From NCBI GenBank assembly GCA_011525915.1, contig WYBM01000021.1:118198-182197 (forward strand): a stretch of 64,000 nucleotides of DNA, read 5' to 3'. The notes beneath the pieces are model-generated. The model was not told where the DNA came from, did not search any database, and was given only the letters and a program-made list of their open reading frames with translations. Below, one piece after another: positions 52,842 to 62,573 of this stretch (the first letter of the stretch is position 1; each line of letters starts with the position of its first letter). Origin of the DNA: Ardenticatenaceae bacterium (GTDB taxonomy: Bacteria > Chloroflexota > Anaerolineae > Promineifilales > Promineifilaceae). Position numbers and translations under genes: made by a program.

Positions 52842-53468
52842 ATGTTAGAAACCATACCTCAATCTCGCCGTGAACGCCGTATTGCCGCCCGCCAGGCCCA
52901 AATTCTGGATGCAGCGGCCCATGTTTTTAGTCAGAAAGGGTACCAAAACGCCACCACTAAAGACATTGCGGAAGCAGCAGACGTTTCTGAGGGGACGCTT
53001 TATAACTATTTTGCGAACAAACGTGATTTGCTCATTGGTGTGGCCCGGGCTTATGCCGATGAGGTTATCACCGATATGGAAACCATACAGCCGGAGGGGT
53101 ATGAGGATTTGTTGGCCCAATTTATGGCCAACCGTTTTCGCCGGGGGCGCGAACGCCGCCTATTTATGGTGTTCCTCTATGAATCGCGGTGGAATGAAGA
53201 CGTGCGCCAATATTACGTAGAAGAAGCCATGCACCACATTATTGCACTGACCGAACAGCACATACGAGACCTGATTGCGCGTGGTGTTTTACGTGAGGTC
53301 GATCCAGCCATTGCCGCCCGCACGATGAGTGCCACTATCATGGGGTTTGCCGCCCTTTTTGAGCTGGGCATTTCGGTAAACCATGGTTCACCAGAATTAT
53401 TGGGTACCCAGGTGACAGATATTTTATGGAATGGCTTGCGCACATATGGGAAGAACGGACGTGACTAG
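52842..53468 (+). CDS. TetR-family transcriptional regulator
   Basis: The 208-residue regulator has an N-terminal helix-turn-helix: RRIAARQAQILDAAAHVFSQKGYQNATTKDIAEAADVSEGTLYNYFANKRDLLIGV. A helical ligand domain follows, of the fatty-acid/acyl-CoA regulator type in general look. It lies between folK and folP but 1 kb upstream of the acyl-CoA dehydrogenases; control of beta-oxidation is a guess from location. Confidence 0.92.
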   Translation: MLETIPQSRRERRIAARQAQILDAAAHVFSQKGYQNATTKDIAEAADVSEGTLYNYFANKRDLLIGVARAYADEVITDMETIQPEGYEDLLAQFMANRFRRGRERRLFMVFLYESRWNEDVRQYYVEEAMHHIIALTEQHIRDLIARGVLREVDPAIAARTMSATIMGFAALFELGISVNHGSPELLGTQVTDILWNGLRTYGKNGRD

Positions 53469-54378
53469 TGATCAGTTATCAGTAAACGGTAATCCGTTAG
53501 CAGTTAGCGGTTATCAGAAAACCGCTGGCCAAACATTTGAGTGGGGCCGCCGCACCTACATAATGGGCATTATCAACGCCACACCAGACAGCTTTTCCGG
53601 GGATGGGTTGATGACCCAGGCCGATGTCGTAGCGGCGGCTGTGCAGCAAGCACAGCAGTTTGCTGCCGATGGCGCGGACGTGCTGGATATTGGCGGTGAA
53701 AGCACGCGGCCCGGCAGTGTGCCGGTTTCAGGCGCAGAAGAGCTGGCGCGGGTGATTCCGGTGGTTGCCGCCGTGCGTACGGCCGTAGATTTGCCCATCT
53801 CCGTAGACACCTACCGCGCCGATGTGGCTGAAGCAGCCTTACAGGCCGGGGCGCATTGGGTGAATGATGTCTGGGGGTTGCGTATGGACGGCCGTATGGC
53901 CGGGGTAGTAGCCGCTGCCGGCTGTCCGCTAATCATTATGCACAATCGCAGCCAGCCCAAAAATGTAGCCCAGGGTGAAAAACTAGGTGGGCGCTATGTA
54001 GGCATTGAATATGATGATCTTATAGCGGACATCATCTGTGAGCTGCAAGCAAGCATTGACCTGGCGTTGGCGGCGGGTGTACACGAAGGGCAAATCATTA
54101 TTGACCCCGGTGTAGGCTTTGGCAAAACGGTGCGCCAAAACATACAGATCGTCAGCCAGTTAGACCAGTTTAAAGTGATGGGTTTTCCTGTTTTATTAGG
54201 CACATCGCGTAAATCCTTTATCGGCCATACTCTGGACCTGCTACCGGAGGATCGTTTGGAAGGGACGGCGGCCACCGTAGCTATTGGTATAGACCGGGGG
54301 GCAGACATTGTGCGGGTACATGACGTCAGGGCGATGGTGCGTGTGGCCCGGATGACAGATCGGATTGTAAGAGCGTAA
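53461..54378 (+). CDS. folP: Dihydropteroate synthase
   Basis: FolP joins pterin pyrophosphate to p-aminobenzoate. Motifs: YIMGIINATPDSFSGDG, DGADVLDIGGESTRPGS, VDTYRADVAEAALQAGAHWVNDVWG, IDPGVGFGKTVRQN, GTSRKSFIGHTLD and the closing IVRVHDV. GTG 53461 overlaps the TetR stop by 8 bp and has GGAAG seven bases upstream. ATGs at 53446 and 53431 are alternatives with longer overlaps. About 20 N-terminal residues are encoded by a CAGT-type repeat tract, because no start codon lies between it and the enzyme core. Confidence 0.93.
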   Translation: MTSDQLSVNGNPLAVSGYQKTAGQTFEWGRRTYIMGIINATPDSFSGDGLMTQADVVAAAVQQAQQFAADGADVLDIGGESTRPGSVPVSGAEELARVIPVVAAVRTAVDLPISVDTYRADVAEAALQAGAHWVNDVWGLRMDGRMAGVVAAAGCPLIIMHNRSQPKNVAQGEKLGGRYVGIEYDDLIADIICELQASIDLALAAGVHEGQIIIDPGVGFGKTVRQNIQIVSQLDQFKVMGFPVLLGTSRKSFIGHTLDLLPEDRLEGTAATVAIGIDRGADIVRVHDVRAMVRVARMTDRIVRA

Positions 54379-54449
54379 TGATTTAGGATCGGAGATTCCC
54401 ACTGGGTAATTTCCAATCTCTGGTAAAAAATGACTTCAGGAGTAGAGCC

Positions 54450-55541
54450 ATGTTGAACTTTGAACTTGACCAGGAACAGAAGATGCTGACCGACGCCATT
54501 GGCCGGTTGGCGAATGAGCGCATGCGGAAAGTTTTCCGTGACGCTGACGAAGAAGGGCATATTCCCCCGGAAGTGGTGCAGGCTGGGTGGGATTTAGGGT
54601 TGCTGCCCACAGGCATTCCAGAAGAACAAGGGGGCTTTGGCGAGTATTCGCTGGTGACCAATGCCATTGCCGTGGAAGAACTGGCTTTTGGTGACCTGGC
54701 CATTGCCGCCGCTGTGCTGGCGCCCAACAATGTAGCCATCCCGGTGATGTTGTGTGGTACGGCCGCTCAAAAAGAAGCACACCTGCCGCTTTTTTGTGAG
54801 GCTGTTATGCCTCGGGTCACGGCCGCTATGCAAGAGCCGGGGCTGCACTATGATGCCCGGCAGCTGAAGACCACGGCCGTATTGGAAAATGACCACTACA
54901 TCCTCAACGGCAAAAAGAGCCTGGTGCCTCTGGCTGACACGGCCGAAACCTTCCTTATTTACGCCAATGAAAGCGGCCGTACACAAGCCTTTTTTGTCCC
55001 CGCAGATACCATAGGGGTGCACATTGGCGAGCGGGAAAAATTGATGGGCTTAAAAGCGCTGCCTACCTTTCCCCTGACCCTCAGCAATGTACAGGTGCCC
55101 GTCGTTAACCGGTTGGGTGGTGATGAAGGTGTGGCTATTGACCTGTTATTAAACCACAGCCGGGTAGCCTTGGGTGCCGCAGCCGTGGGGGTGGCCCGTG
55201 CCGGGTATGAATATGCTCGTGACTACGCCAAGCAGCGTGTGCAGTTTGGCGAGCCGATCGCCCATCGCCAATCGATTGCTTTTATGCTGGCGGAGATGGC
55301 TATTGATATTGATGGCGCCCGTATGATGGTGTGGGAAGCCGCCTGGCTGCTAGACCAGGGAAAAGAGGCGACGTCGGAAACGGCCGTGATGAAACATTTT
55401 GTAGATGATATGGCTGTGCGTGTGGCTGACCAGGCGTTACAAACGCTGGGCGGTTATGGCTACATTCGTGAATATCCGGTGGAGTTATGGCTGCGTAATG
55501 CGCGTGGTTTTGTGCAGTGGGATGGGTTGTTGATGATATAG
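54450..55541 (+). CDS. Acyl-CoA dehydrogenase-like protein lacking the catalytic Glu
   Basis: The 363-residue protein has an ACAD fold with LDQEQKMLTDAIGRLANERM, LGLLPTGIPEEQGGFGEYSL, the FAD Arg loop YAKQRVQFGEPIAHRQSIAF and QALQTLGGYGYIREYPVELWLRN. It ends right after NARGFVQWDGLLMI, so the usual YEGTxxI segment with the catalytic Glu is absent. The alternative Glu position used by isovaleryl-type enzymes is not filled (LLLNHSRVALG). AMQEPGLHYDA replaces the usual TEPxxGSD. It is probably the non-catalytic partner of the next gene. Confidence 0.85.
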   Translation: MLNFELDQEQKMLTDAIGRLANERMRKVFRDADEEGHIPPEVVQAGWDLGLLPTGIPEEQGGFGEYSLVTNAIAVEELAFGDLAIAAAVLAPNNVAIPVMLCGTAAQKEAHLPLFCEAVMPRVTAAMQEPGLHYDARQLKTTAVLENDHYILNGKKSLVPLADTAETFLIYANESGRTQAFFVPADTIGVHIGEREKLMGLKALPTFPLTLSNVQVPVVNRLGGDEGVAIDLLLNHSRVALGAAAVGVARAGYEYARDYAKQRVQFGEPIAHRQSIAFMLAEMAIDIDGARMMVWEAAWLLDQGKEATSETAVMKHFVDDMAVRVADQALQTLGGYGYIREYPVELWLRNARGFVQWDGLLMI

Positions 55542-55590
55542 ATGATGAGAGATAGGAAACCCTCAATCTCTTATCTTTGGAGACTTTGCC

Positions 55591-56841
55591 ATGATTAGCT
55601 TTGAAATTCCTGAAAAAGTAAAAACCCAGATGGCGATGACGGAGATGGTGGCTAAACAGGTGATGCGACCCCACTCCCGCTATTATGACGAACACGAACA
55701 CGAACGGCCAAAAGAGTTTATTGAGATGATGTGGCCGGCCATCAAGCAACAAAACAAGGTCCAGGTGGAGCGCTGGAAAGCTAACGGTTCCGCTGCAGCC
55801 AACGAAGGACCAAACACCGCCATTTTGGGTCTTATCCTGAATATTGAGATGTTAAGCTATGGTGATGCCGGGCAATATCTGTGCATTCCCACCGGCGGTC
55901 TGGGGGGGGCGGCCGTGGAAGCTGTGGGTACCAGAGAGCAGAAGATCCGCTTTATGTCCCGCTTTGCTGAGGGGGATAGGCCGGCCTGGGGGGCGATGGC
56001 CATTACAGAGCCAGATGCCGGGTCAGATAACAGTTCTATGCGCACCACGGCCGTGCTGGATGCCGAGACGAATGAATGGATCCTCAACGGCGAGAAGATC
56101 TTCATCACCAGCGGCGCTCTGGCTTTAAAAGAGTCAGACGGCTTCTGTGTGGTGTGGGCCACGGTAGACCCCAACGCCGGCCGCAAAGGGATCAAGTCAT
56201 TTGTGGTGGAAGCAAATACTCCTGGTGTGTCTGTCAGCCCTGGCCTGGACAAGTTGGGCATACGGGCCAGCGATACGGTGGTATTATCCTTTACCGATGC
56301 GCGGGTGCCCTTTGAAAATCTGTTGGGCAGTGCCGAAGTAAAAGAGGCAGACACCAGTAAGGGGTTCCAGGGAGCGATGAAGACCTTTGATGCCAGCCGC
56401 CCGGCGGTGGCGGCCAGTGCCGTGGGTATTGCCCGTGCAGCCCTGGAGTTTACCAAAGAAACGCTGGCGGCCGAAGGGGTGGCTATAAATTACACCAAAC
56501 CACGTTACCAGATGACGGCCGTGGAACGTGACCTGCTGGAAATGGAAGCATTGTGGAAAACGGCCTGGCTGCTGACCCTGAAAGCAACAGAAGCGATCAT
56601 GCACGGCCGTGGCAACCGGTTGGAAGCCTCTATAGCCAAAGCGCATGCGGGCACGGCCGTGACCAAAATCACCCAAAAAGCGGTAGAATTGCTTGGCCCA
56701 CTGGGTTACAGCCGTGAGACCCTGGCTGAAAAGTGGATGCGCGACGCCAAAATCAACGACATCTATGAAGGCACGCGGCAGATCAACCTGCTCATTGTCG
56801 CCCGTTCTATTCTCGGTTATAGTCGCCGCGAGTTGAAGTAA
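55591..56841 (+). CDS. Acyl-CoA dehydrogenase, catalytic subunit type
   Basis: This 416-residue acyl-CoA dehydrogenase is complete. It has GAMAITEPDAGSDNSSMRTTA (FAD and substrate), WILNGEKIFITSG, GIRASDTVVLSFTDARVP, and the C-terminal KINDIYEGTRQINLLIVAR with the catalytic Glu. It follows the Glu-less paralogue by 49 bp in the same direction. The pair resembles two-gene heteromeric ACADs. The chain-length preference is unknown. Confidence 0.92.
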   Translation: MISFEIPEKVKTQMAMTEMVAKQVMRPHSRYYDEHEHERPKEFIEMMWPAIKQQNKVQVERWKANGSAAANEGPNTAILGLILNIEMLSYGDAGQYLCIPTGGLGGAAVEAVGTREQKIRFMSRFAEGDRPAWGAMAITEPDAGSDNSSMRTTAVLDAETNEWILNGEKIFITSGALALKESDGFCVVWATVDPNAGRKGIKSFVVEANTPGVSVSPGLDKLGIRASDTVVLSFTDARVPFENLLGSAEVKEADTSKGFQGAMKTFDASRPAVAASAVGIARAALEFTKETLAAEGVAINYTKPRYQMTAVERDLLEMEALWKTAWLLTLKATEAIMHGRGNRLEASIAKAHAGTAVTKITQKAVELLGPLGYSRETLAEKWMRDAKINDIYEGTRQINLLIVARSILGYSRRELK

Positions 56842-56864
56842 ACCCAGTATCCAGTAGGCCACGA

Positions 56865-57050
56865 GGATCAGTGTTCAGTTAGCAGTGGACAGTGTTCAGT
56901 AGGGGCTGACTGACCACTGGTTACTGACTTCCGACCACTGGCCCTGGGATCAGTGTTCAGTTAGCAGTGGACAGTATTCAGTAGGGCCTAGTGCCTGTAA
57001 CTGTCTACTGACCACTGGTTACTGACTTCTGACCACTGACTTCTGATGAC
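56865..57050. repeat. CAGT/ACTG-type tract with 82-bp tandem duplication
   Basis: A 29-bp block starting GGATCAGTGTTCAGTTAG occurs at 56865 and again, unchanged, at 56947. Each copy is followed by related words (GACCACTGGTTACTGACTT in both). It fills the 261-bp gap before the FadN-type gene and is the longest tract of this family here. Confidence 0.85.
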
Positions 57051-57102
57051 GGGTACACGTCAGGTTTACGAAATAGTGACTGATAATAGGAGAAGGAAAC
57101 AC

Positions 57103-59487
57103 ATGTCATACGATATTCGCAAAGTGGCCGTTATTGGGGCCGGGACCATGGGCGGGGGCATTGCTGCCCACCTGGCCAACATTGGTATTCCGGTGATGCT
57201 GCTAGACATCATCCCCCCCGATCTGGCGGACGCCGAGAAAGATAATCCCCAGGCCCGCAACCGCCTTGTCCAATCCTTATTTGACCGCATGGCCAAGGCA
57301 CGCCCGGCCAACCTGGCTCGGGCCGACCGGGCCGACCTTATCACCCTGGGCAACCTGGAAGACGACTTTGAGCAGATAGCTGATTGTGACTGGATTGTAG
57401 AAGTCATCATTGAAAAGCTGGCGCCGAAGCAGGCGCTGATGGCCCGTATTGAGCAGGTGCGTAAACCGGGCAGCATCATCAGCAGTAACACCTCAGGCAT
57501 ACCCATTAGCCAGATCGCCGACGGCCGTAGTGATGACTTTAAGGCCCACTTCCTGGGCACTCATTTCTTTAACCCACCACGTTACCTGAAGCTGCTGGAA
57601 ATCATCCCCACCGCAGACACCAGCCCGGCCGTGCTGGACTTTATGGTGCAGTTTGGTACTGATGTTCTGGGTAAAGGGGTGGTTGTCTGCAAAGACACCC
57701 CCAATTTTATTGCCAATCGGTTCATCGCCATCGTTGGCTCTTTTGTTAGCGAGTACGCCCTGGAAAATGGGTATACCATCGCCGAAGTAGACGCCGTCAC
57801 CGGGCCGCTGGTGGGCCACCCCAAAACGGCCACCTTCCGTCTGACAGACCTGGTGGGGCTAGACGTGATGATGCACGTTAATAACAACCTGTACCCGGCC
57901 ATCCCTCATGACAACTACCGTGAAGTCCTTAAATCTCCGCGGACCAATGAACTGAATGGGCAAATGGCTGAGCAAGGTTGGCTGGGTAATAAGTCAAATC
58001 AGGGCTTTTACAAGCAGGTGAAGGTGGGCGGCCAGCGTGAATTCCATACTCTGGACCCAGAAACGATGACCTATTTTAACCCGCCCAGCGTGCGCTTTGA
58101 TTCAGTGGGGGCAGTGCGTAAGATCGAAAATCTGGACGAGCGGCTGCGCCAGCTGCTTACCTTTGAGGATCGCGCTGCCGAGTTTGTGCGCGCTACCACC
58201 TATTATGCTCTGGCCTACGCCGCTTATGTGACCCCGGAAATCGCCCATAACATTGTGGATGTAGATAATGCCAATAAGTGGGGTTTTGCCCACGAAGCCG
58301 GGCCCTTTGAAATCTGGGATATGCTGGGGGTGGCAGAGACAGCCCAAAAGATGGAAGCTGCCGGGTATGACGTGGCTGGTTGGGTGAAAGAGATGGTGGC
58401 GGCCGGGCACAACCACTTTTACCAAAATGGCCAATACTACAACTTCCAGACAGGCACCTATGTTGACCTGCCCCAAGATGATAAACACATTACCGTGGCG
58501 GCCCTGATCAAAAACGGCAAGCAGTTGGCCCAAAACGGCAGCGCCCGCCTGCATGATATGGGTGACGGTGTCTTGCTGTATGAATTTAACGCCAAGATGA
58601 ATGCCATTGATGCCGACATTGTGGCCATGGGTAATACGGCGCTGGACAGACTAAATACCGATTTTGATGCCCTGGTCATTGGCAACAATGGTGACAACTT
58701 CTGTGTGGGTGCCAACATCGCCATGGTGGGCATGGCGGCTGCTCAGGGCTTCTGGGACCAACTGGAACAATCTATCAAGGACCTGCAAACCTTAACCTTT
58801 AACCTGCGCCATGCGCCCAAACCGGTGGTGACGGCACCACACCAGATGGCGCTGGGGGGCGGGGCAGAGATGGTTATGGCGGGCTGGACGGCCGTGGCTG
58901 ACCACGAAACCTACATTGGCCTGGTGGAAGTAGGTGTGGGCCTGATCCCGGCTGGCGGCGGCTGTAAAGAGCTGCTGCGCCGCAAAATCAACCCGGTGAT
59001 GAAAACGGCTAACGCCGACGTGCTGCCTGTCATGCAGGAAGTTTTCCAAAACATTGCCACCGCTAAAGCCGGAACCAGCGCCTGGGAAGCGCGTGAACTA
59101 GGCTTCCTTACTGACCAGGATACCATCGTCATGAACAGCGACCATCGCCTGGCCAAAGCCAAACATAAGGCGCTGCAGCTGGTGGCGGCCGGTGCTCGCC
59201 CTCCGGAAGTAGAAAAGATCTATGCAGCCGGGCGAGATGTGCTTTATGCCCTTTACCTGGGTATTCAAAGCTTTGAGTGGGGCAACTATGCCAGTGTTCA
59301 TGACGCACTCATCAGCCGAAAACTGGCCACCGTATTGTGCGGTGGTGACCTGAGTGAACCGGCCTGGGTAGACCCCTGGTATATTCTTGATCTGGAACGG
59401 CAGATGTTCCTGGAACTGCTGCATGAAGAAAAAACCCGTGACCGTATTATGCACATGTTGCAAACGGGCAAACCGTTACGGAATTGA
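57103..59487 (+). CDS. fadN: 3-hydroxyacyl-CoA dehydrogenase/enoyl-CoA hydratase fusion (FadN type)
   Basis: The 794-residue fusion catalyses the hydration and dehydrogenation steps of beta-oxidation. The dehydrogenase comes first (VAVIGAGTMGGGIAAHLANIG, SNTSGIPISQIADG, GTHFFNPPRYLKLLEIIP, KDTPNFIANR). Two HCDH C-terminal domains follow. The crotonase-fold hydratase is last, from about 490 (VIGNNGDNFCVGANIAMVG, PHQMALGGGAEMVMAG, VEVGVGLIPAGGGCKELL). This order is that of FadN rather than FadB. GGAGAAGG lies before ATG 57103; upstream frame extension runs into repeats. Confidence 0.93.
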   Translation: MSYDIRKVAVIGAGTMGGGIAAHLANIGIPVMLLDIIPPDLADAEKDNPQARNRLVQSLFDRMAKARPANLARADRADLITLGNLEDDFEQIADCDWIVEVIIEKLAPKQALMARIEQVRKPGSIISSNTSGIPISQIADGRSDDFKAHFLGTHFFNPPRYLKLLEIIPTADTSPAVLDFMVQFGTDVLGKGVVVCKDTPNFIANRFIAIVGSFVSEYALENGYTIAEVDAVTGPLVGHPKTATFRLTDLVGLDVMMHVNNNLYPAIPHDNYREVLKSPRTNELNGQMAEQGWLGNKSNQGFYKQVKVGGQREFHTLDPETMTYFNPPSVRFDSVGAVRKIENLDERLRQLLTFEDRAAEFVRATTYYALAYAAYVTPEIAHNIVDVDNANKWGFAHEAGPFEIWDMLGVAETAQKMEAAGYDVAGWVKEMVAAGHNHFYQNGQYYNFQTGTYVDLPQDDKHITVAALIKNGKQLAQNGSARLHDMGDGVLLYEFNAKMNAIDADIVAMGNTALDRLNTDFDALVIGNNGDNFCVGANIAMVGMAAAQGFWDQLEQSIKDLQTLTFNLRHAPKPVVTAPHQMALGGGAEMVMAGWTAVADHETYIGLVEVGVGLIPAGGGCKELLRRKINPVMKTANADVLPVMQEVFQNIATAKAGTSAWEARELGFLTDQDTIVMNSDHRLAKAKHKALQLVAAGARPPEVEKIYAAGRDVLYALYLGIQSFEWGNYASVHDALISRKLATVLCGGDLSEPAWVDPWYILDLERQMFLELLHEEKTRDRIMHMLQTGKPLRN

Positions 59488-59626
59488 CCAGGAGATGACA
59501 GGGAGTTTCCCCTTGTCATCTCTTAGGGCATGAGACCATAGTACTGTTGACAGGAATGTGGCTTTACAGATGCACGATCTTCTCGTATTTTGTGGTTAGC
59601 TGTATTACCACAAAAGGAGAATGAAC

Positions 59627-60088
59627 ATGAAGCGTATAACCTCTCGATTTTTTATCCTGTTTATCTTTGGTCTCTTAGTTTTATGGGGGACTATGAGTAT
59701 GGTGGGGCACACGGCCGTGGCCCAGGAAATTAGCCACGGGGGCCACGCAGCAGGCATTCCCCATCAGTATAGTGCTAATATCCTGCTTATCATTGGCCTG
59801 TTGGAACTACCCTTTCTCTTAATCGCCGTCTTTTTTGCTTTTCGTACGGCCAGCGCTTTAAAAGGGGGCGTCTTTGGCCGGGGTATGTTATTGATCGCCC
59901 TGGGTGCCCTGGTGATGGCTATTGGCCATCTACACATGCAGGTAAACGCCATGTGGGGTGTTGATATGTTTGGGGCAGTGTTTGGCAATACGTTGGGGCT
60001 TGTTGTTTGGGTCGTTGCTTTAGTCATTACCTGGGGATTGACCGGGGCCGGATTTTACAGCATTTACAAGGCCAGTCGTGCCGGCTAA
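59627..60088 (+). CDS. Exported/membrane protein, four helices, unknown function
   Basis: The 153-residue protein has a signal-like first helix (FFILFIFGLLVLWGTMSMVG), a His-rich segment (EISHGGHAAGIPHQYS) and three further helices. HLHMQVNAMWG lies in a loop. Clustered His suggest metal or haem contact, but no family was recognised. AAGGAG seven bases upstream fixes ATG 59627. The sensor kinase gene follows by 12 bp, so it may be part of the same signalling unit. Confidence 0.7.
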   Translation: MKRITSRFFILFIFGLLVLWGTMSMVGHTAVAQEISHGGHAAGIPHQYSANILLIIGLLELPFLLIAVFFAFRTASALKGGVFGRGMLLIALGALVMAIGHLHMQVNAMWGVDMFGAVFGNTLGLVVWVVALVITWGLTGAGFYSIYKASRAG

Positions 60089-60100
60089 AAGCAGTTTTGT

Positions 60101-62101
60101 ATGTTTGATTGGTTAAAAAACCGGTTAGGGAAGAATCGGCCCAGTGGTGAAGAAACCGAGGCCTGCCTGTTGGTCGATTACCTGGCCAGGCAAGTTTCTA
60201 CGCCTGAGCGGGCGGCTTCTGTACTGGAGCGCGTGGTGCAGTTTCGTTTGTTGTCGTCTGCCGATCAGACTGAAGCATTACCGGGTGTTTATTTGTTGCT
60301 TGAACAATACCTGGCTGAGGTAGACCCGTTAAAAAAATATTCCCGGCGACAGCTGCGAGAGACTGCCCGAATACGCTATGGGTCGCTGTTGGCGCTGGAA
60401 AAATTTAAACTGATTTTTGATCCGGAACGGCAGCAAGAGATTATGCTTTGTCGTTATCTGCTGGAGGCTGTCTTGCAGCGGTCTTACGCCCTGATGGGCT
60501 CATCTGTAGATGCCATCCGAGCGTGGCTGGCAAAAGTGCCAGACGAGGCCACATTACCGCTGCCGCTTGAACTGGACGGCCGTCTACCAGAACAACCCCG
60601 TGAATGGATAGCCCTCCTGCGGCAAATCTCGCTGGCTTATTACCAGGCCTTAAGACATAATTTGGGTGAACAGGTGGCCGACCGTCATTTTGAGAACGGC
60701 TATAATGACCTGGCCCAACTGTATCAGGGGCTAGAAACCTTTCCGGTCGTGATCAGTATCTTGCCAGAGAACATTCTGGACGAACACAAAATCAGCCTGC
60801 TTAGCCATCGGCAAATTCAGCGGGCATTGCTGGAGAATGTAGACCAGCTTGAAGAGTTTAACGGCCAGCTGGCGATCAAGAATTATGAGTTAGAACGCGC
60901 CCAGACACAGCTGATTGCGGCGCGGGAAGATGCTCTACGCGCCTCCACCCAATTTCGCTCGGTGTTAAATACAATGGCTGAGGGCATTGTGGTGTTTGAC
61001 GAACACGGCCGTATTGTCTTGATCAACCGTGAAGTGCAAAATACCTGGGGCTGTTCTGCCGATGAGCTGGTTGGTAAGTATATTCAAATATTGTTTTCCC
61101 CCTCATCGGCGGCCCAGTTGACGTTAGACCTGAACCCTAATGGCGCCTTGGTAAATGTCATCGAACCCTTATTGGGTGAACCCCTGGAAATGGAAGGCCA
61201 ACGCCAGAACGGCCACCGTTTCCCTCTGGAAATGCGCATCACGGAAACAAAAATTAGTGATAACATCTGGTATACGGCCGTTGTGAATGATATTACCAGC
61301 CGAAAACAGGCGGAAATGGCGATGGCCCATGCGCGTGATTTAGCCATTCAAACGAGCGAATTAAAAACACGCATCCTGGCAGGTGTTAGCCATGACCTGC
61401 GCACGCCGCTTAATACGATTCTGGGCTATTCTGATATGCTTTTGGAAGATGTTTTTGAGGAGATGAATGAAAAACAACAGGCAATTGTCAAGCGTATCAT
61501 GATCTCCGGTAAACATATGGCGCAGTTGATCACGGATTTGTTAGACCAAACCCGGATCGAAGGGGGTCAACTGGTCATTCAAAACGCCCCCTTTGCCCCG
61601 GCAACGATGCTGCAAAATACGCTGGCGCTGCTGAGCCTGGCCGCGCGGGAAAAAGAGATTGACCTAAAAGGGAGCATAGACCCCTCTTTGCCAGGTACAT
61701 TGGTGGGTGATGCGCAGCGTTTGCAGCAGATTATTACCAATTTGACTGGGAATGCCATTAAATTTACCGACGCGGGCAGCGTGCTGGTACGTTTCTATTG
61801 TCCGGATGAGGCCGCCTGGGTGATTGAAGTTAAAGATACCGGGCATGGTATTCCTAAGACGGCCTATAAAAGGATTTTTGAACCGTTTCAACAGGTCAAA
61901 GACGGCAGTAACAGCCCGGAGAAAGATAAACAGAAGGATGGTTTTGGCCTGGGCCTATACATTGTTAAAGAGCTGGTCACATTGATGAACGGCCGTGTCT
62001 CTGTTTACAGCGAAGTGGGCAAGGGCAGCACGTTTTCAGTCTGGCTGCCTTTGTTGCTGGCGCATGAGGAGTTAGTGCATGATGTTAGCTTTGGTAATTG
62101 A
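60101..62101 (+). CDS. PAS-domain sensor histidine kinase
   Basis: The 666-residue cytoplasmic kinase has an N-terminal helical region of about 260 residues without recognised family and a coiled coil (LEEFNGQLAIKNYELERAQTQL). A PAS domain follows (VLNTMAEGIVVFDEHGRIVLIN), then HisKA (ILAGVSHDLRTPLNTILGYSDM) and HATPase (LTGNAIKFTDAG, DTGHGIPKTA, GFGLGLYIVKELV). The last 23 bp overlap the following receiver gene, the likely partner. A membrane protein gene precedes it by 12 bp. Confidence 0.92.
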   Translation: MFDWLKNRLGKNRPSGEETEACLLVDYLARQVSTPERAASVLERVVQFRLLSSADQTEALPGVYLLLEQYLAEVDPLKKYSRRQLRETARIRYGSLLALEKFKLIFDPERQQEIMLCRYLLEAVLQRSYALMGSSVDAIRAWLAKVPDEATLPLPLELDGRLPEQPREWIALLRQISLAYYQALRHNLGEQVADRHFENGYNDLAQLYQGLETFPVVISILPENILDEHKISLLSHRQIQRALLENVDQLEEFNGQLAIKNYELERAQTQLIAAREDALRASTQFRSVLNTMAEGIVVFDEHGRIVLINREVQNTWGCSADELVGKYIQILFSPSSAAQLTLDLNPNGALVNVIEPLLGEPLEMEGQRQNGHRFPLEMRITETKISDNIWYTAVVNDITSRKQAEMAMAHARDLAIQTSELKTRILAGVSHDLRTPLNTILGYSDMLLEDVFEEMNEKQQAIVKRIMISGKHMAQLITDLLDQTRIEGGQLVIQNAPFAPATMLQNTLALLSLAAREKEIDLKGSIDPSLPGTLVGDAQRLQQIITNLTGNAIKFTDAGSVLVRFYCPDEAAWVIEVKDTGHGIPKTAYKRIFEPFQQVKDGSNSPEKDKQKDGFGLGLYIVKELVTLMNGRVSVYSEVGKGSTFSVWLPLLLAHEELVHDVSFGN

Positions 62102-62444
62102 AGACGACGTTGATCTGGCATTGATTTTTGCCAAAGCCCTGGAAGCAGCCAGATTCACAGTAGAATCGTTTGCAAACGCTGAAGATGCCTGGCACTTTAT
62201 GGAGAATACACCGCCGCGTCTGGTCGTGTTGGATCTAAATTTGCCGGGTAAATCTGGCAGTAGCCTGTTAGCAGATATTCGAGGGGACGGCCGTTTTGCC
62301 ACCACCCAAATTATCCTGGCTACGGCCAACCACCTGATAGCCCAATCTTTAACAGACCTGGCCGACCTGGTATTGGTAAAGCCTATTACGTTTAGTCAAT
62401 TACGTGATCTCACCGGCCGTTTACGGGAAACGATGACCATGTAA
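62079..62444 (+). CDS. Single-domain response regulator
   Basis: This 121-residue receiver has LALVIEDDVDLALIFAKAL, phospho-Asp in LVVLDLNLPGKSG, Thr-type ILATANHL and Lys in VLVKPITF. ATG 62079 follows GAGGAG by seven bases and lies within the end of the kinase gene, so the two are translated together. There is no output domain. Confidence 0.9.
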   Translation: MMLALVIEDDVDLALIFAKALEAARFTVESFANAEDAWHFMENTPPRLVVLDLNLPGKSGSSLLADIRGDGRFATTQIILATANHLIAQSLTDLADLVLVKPITFSQLRDLTGRLRETMTM

Positions 62445-62573
62445 TACACCCTTCAGGAACGCTTAAACTTCCTAAAGGCTATCCCGCATGACATTGGCAA
62501 TGAGGACAAACGCAAGGTTCAATGGCCCAAACCTTGACCTTGTTTATGAAATACAGTTAAGAGGAGAAAACTC

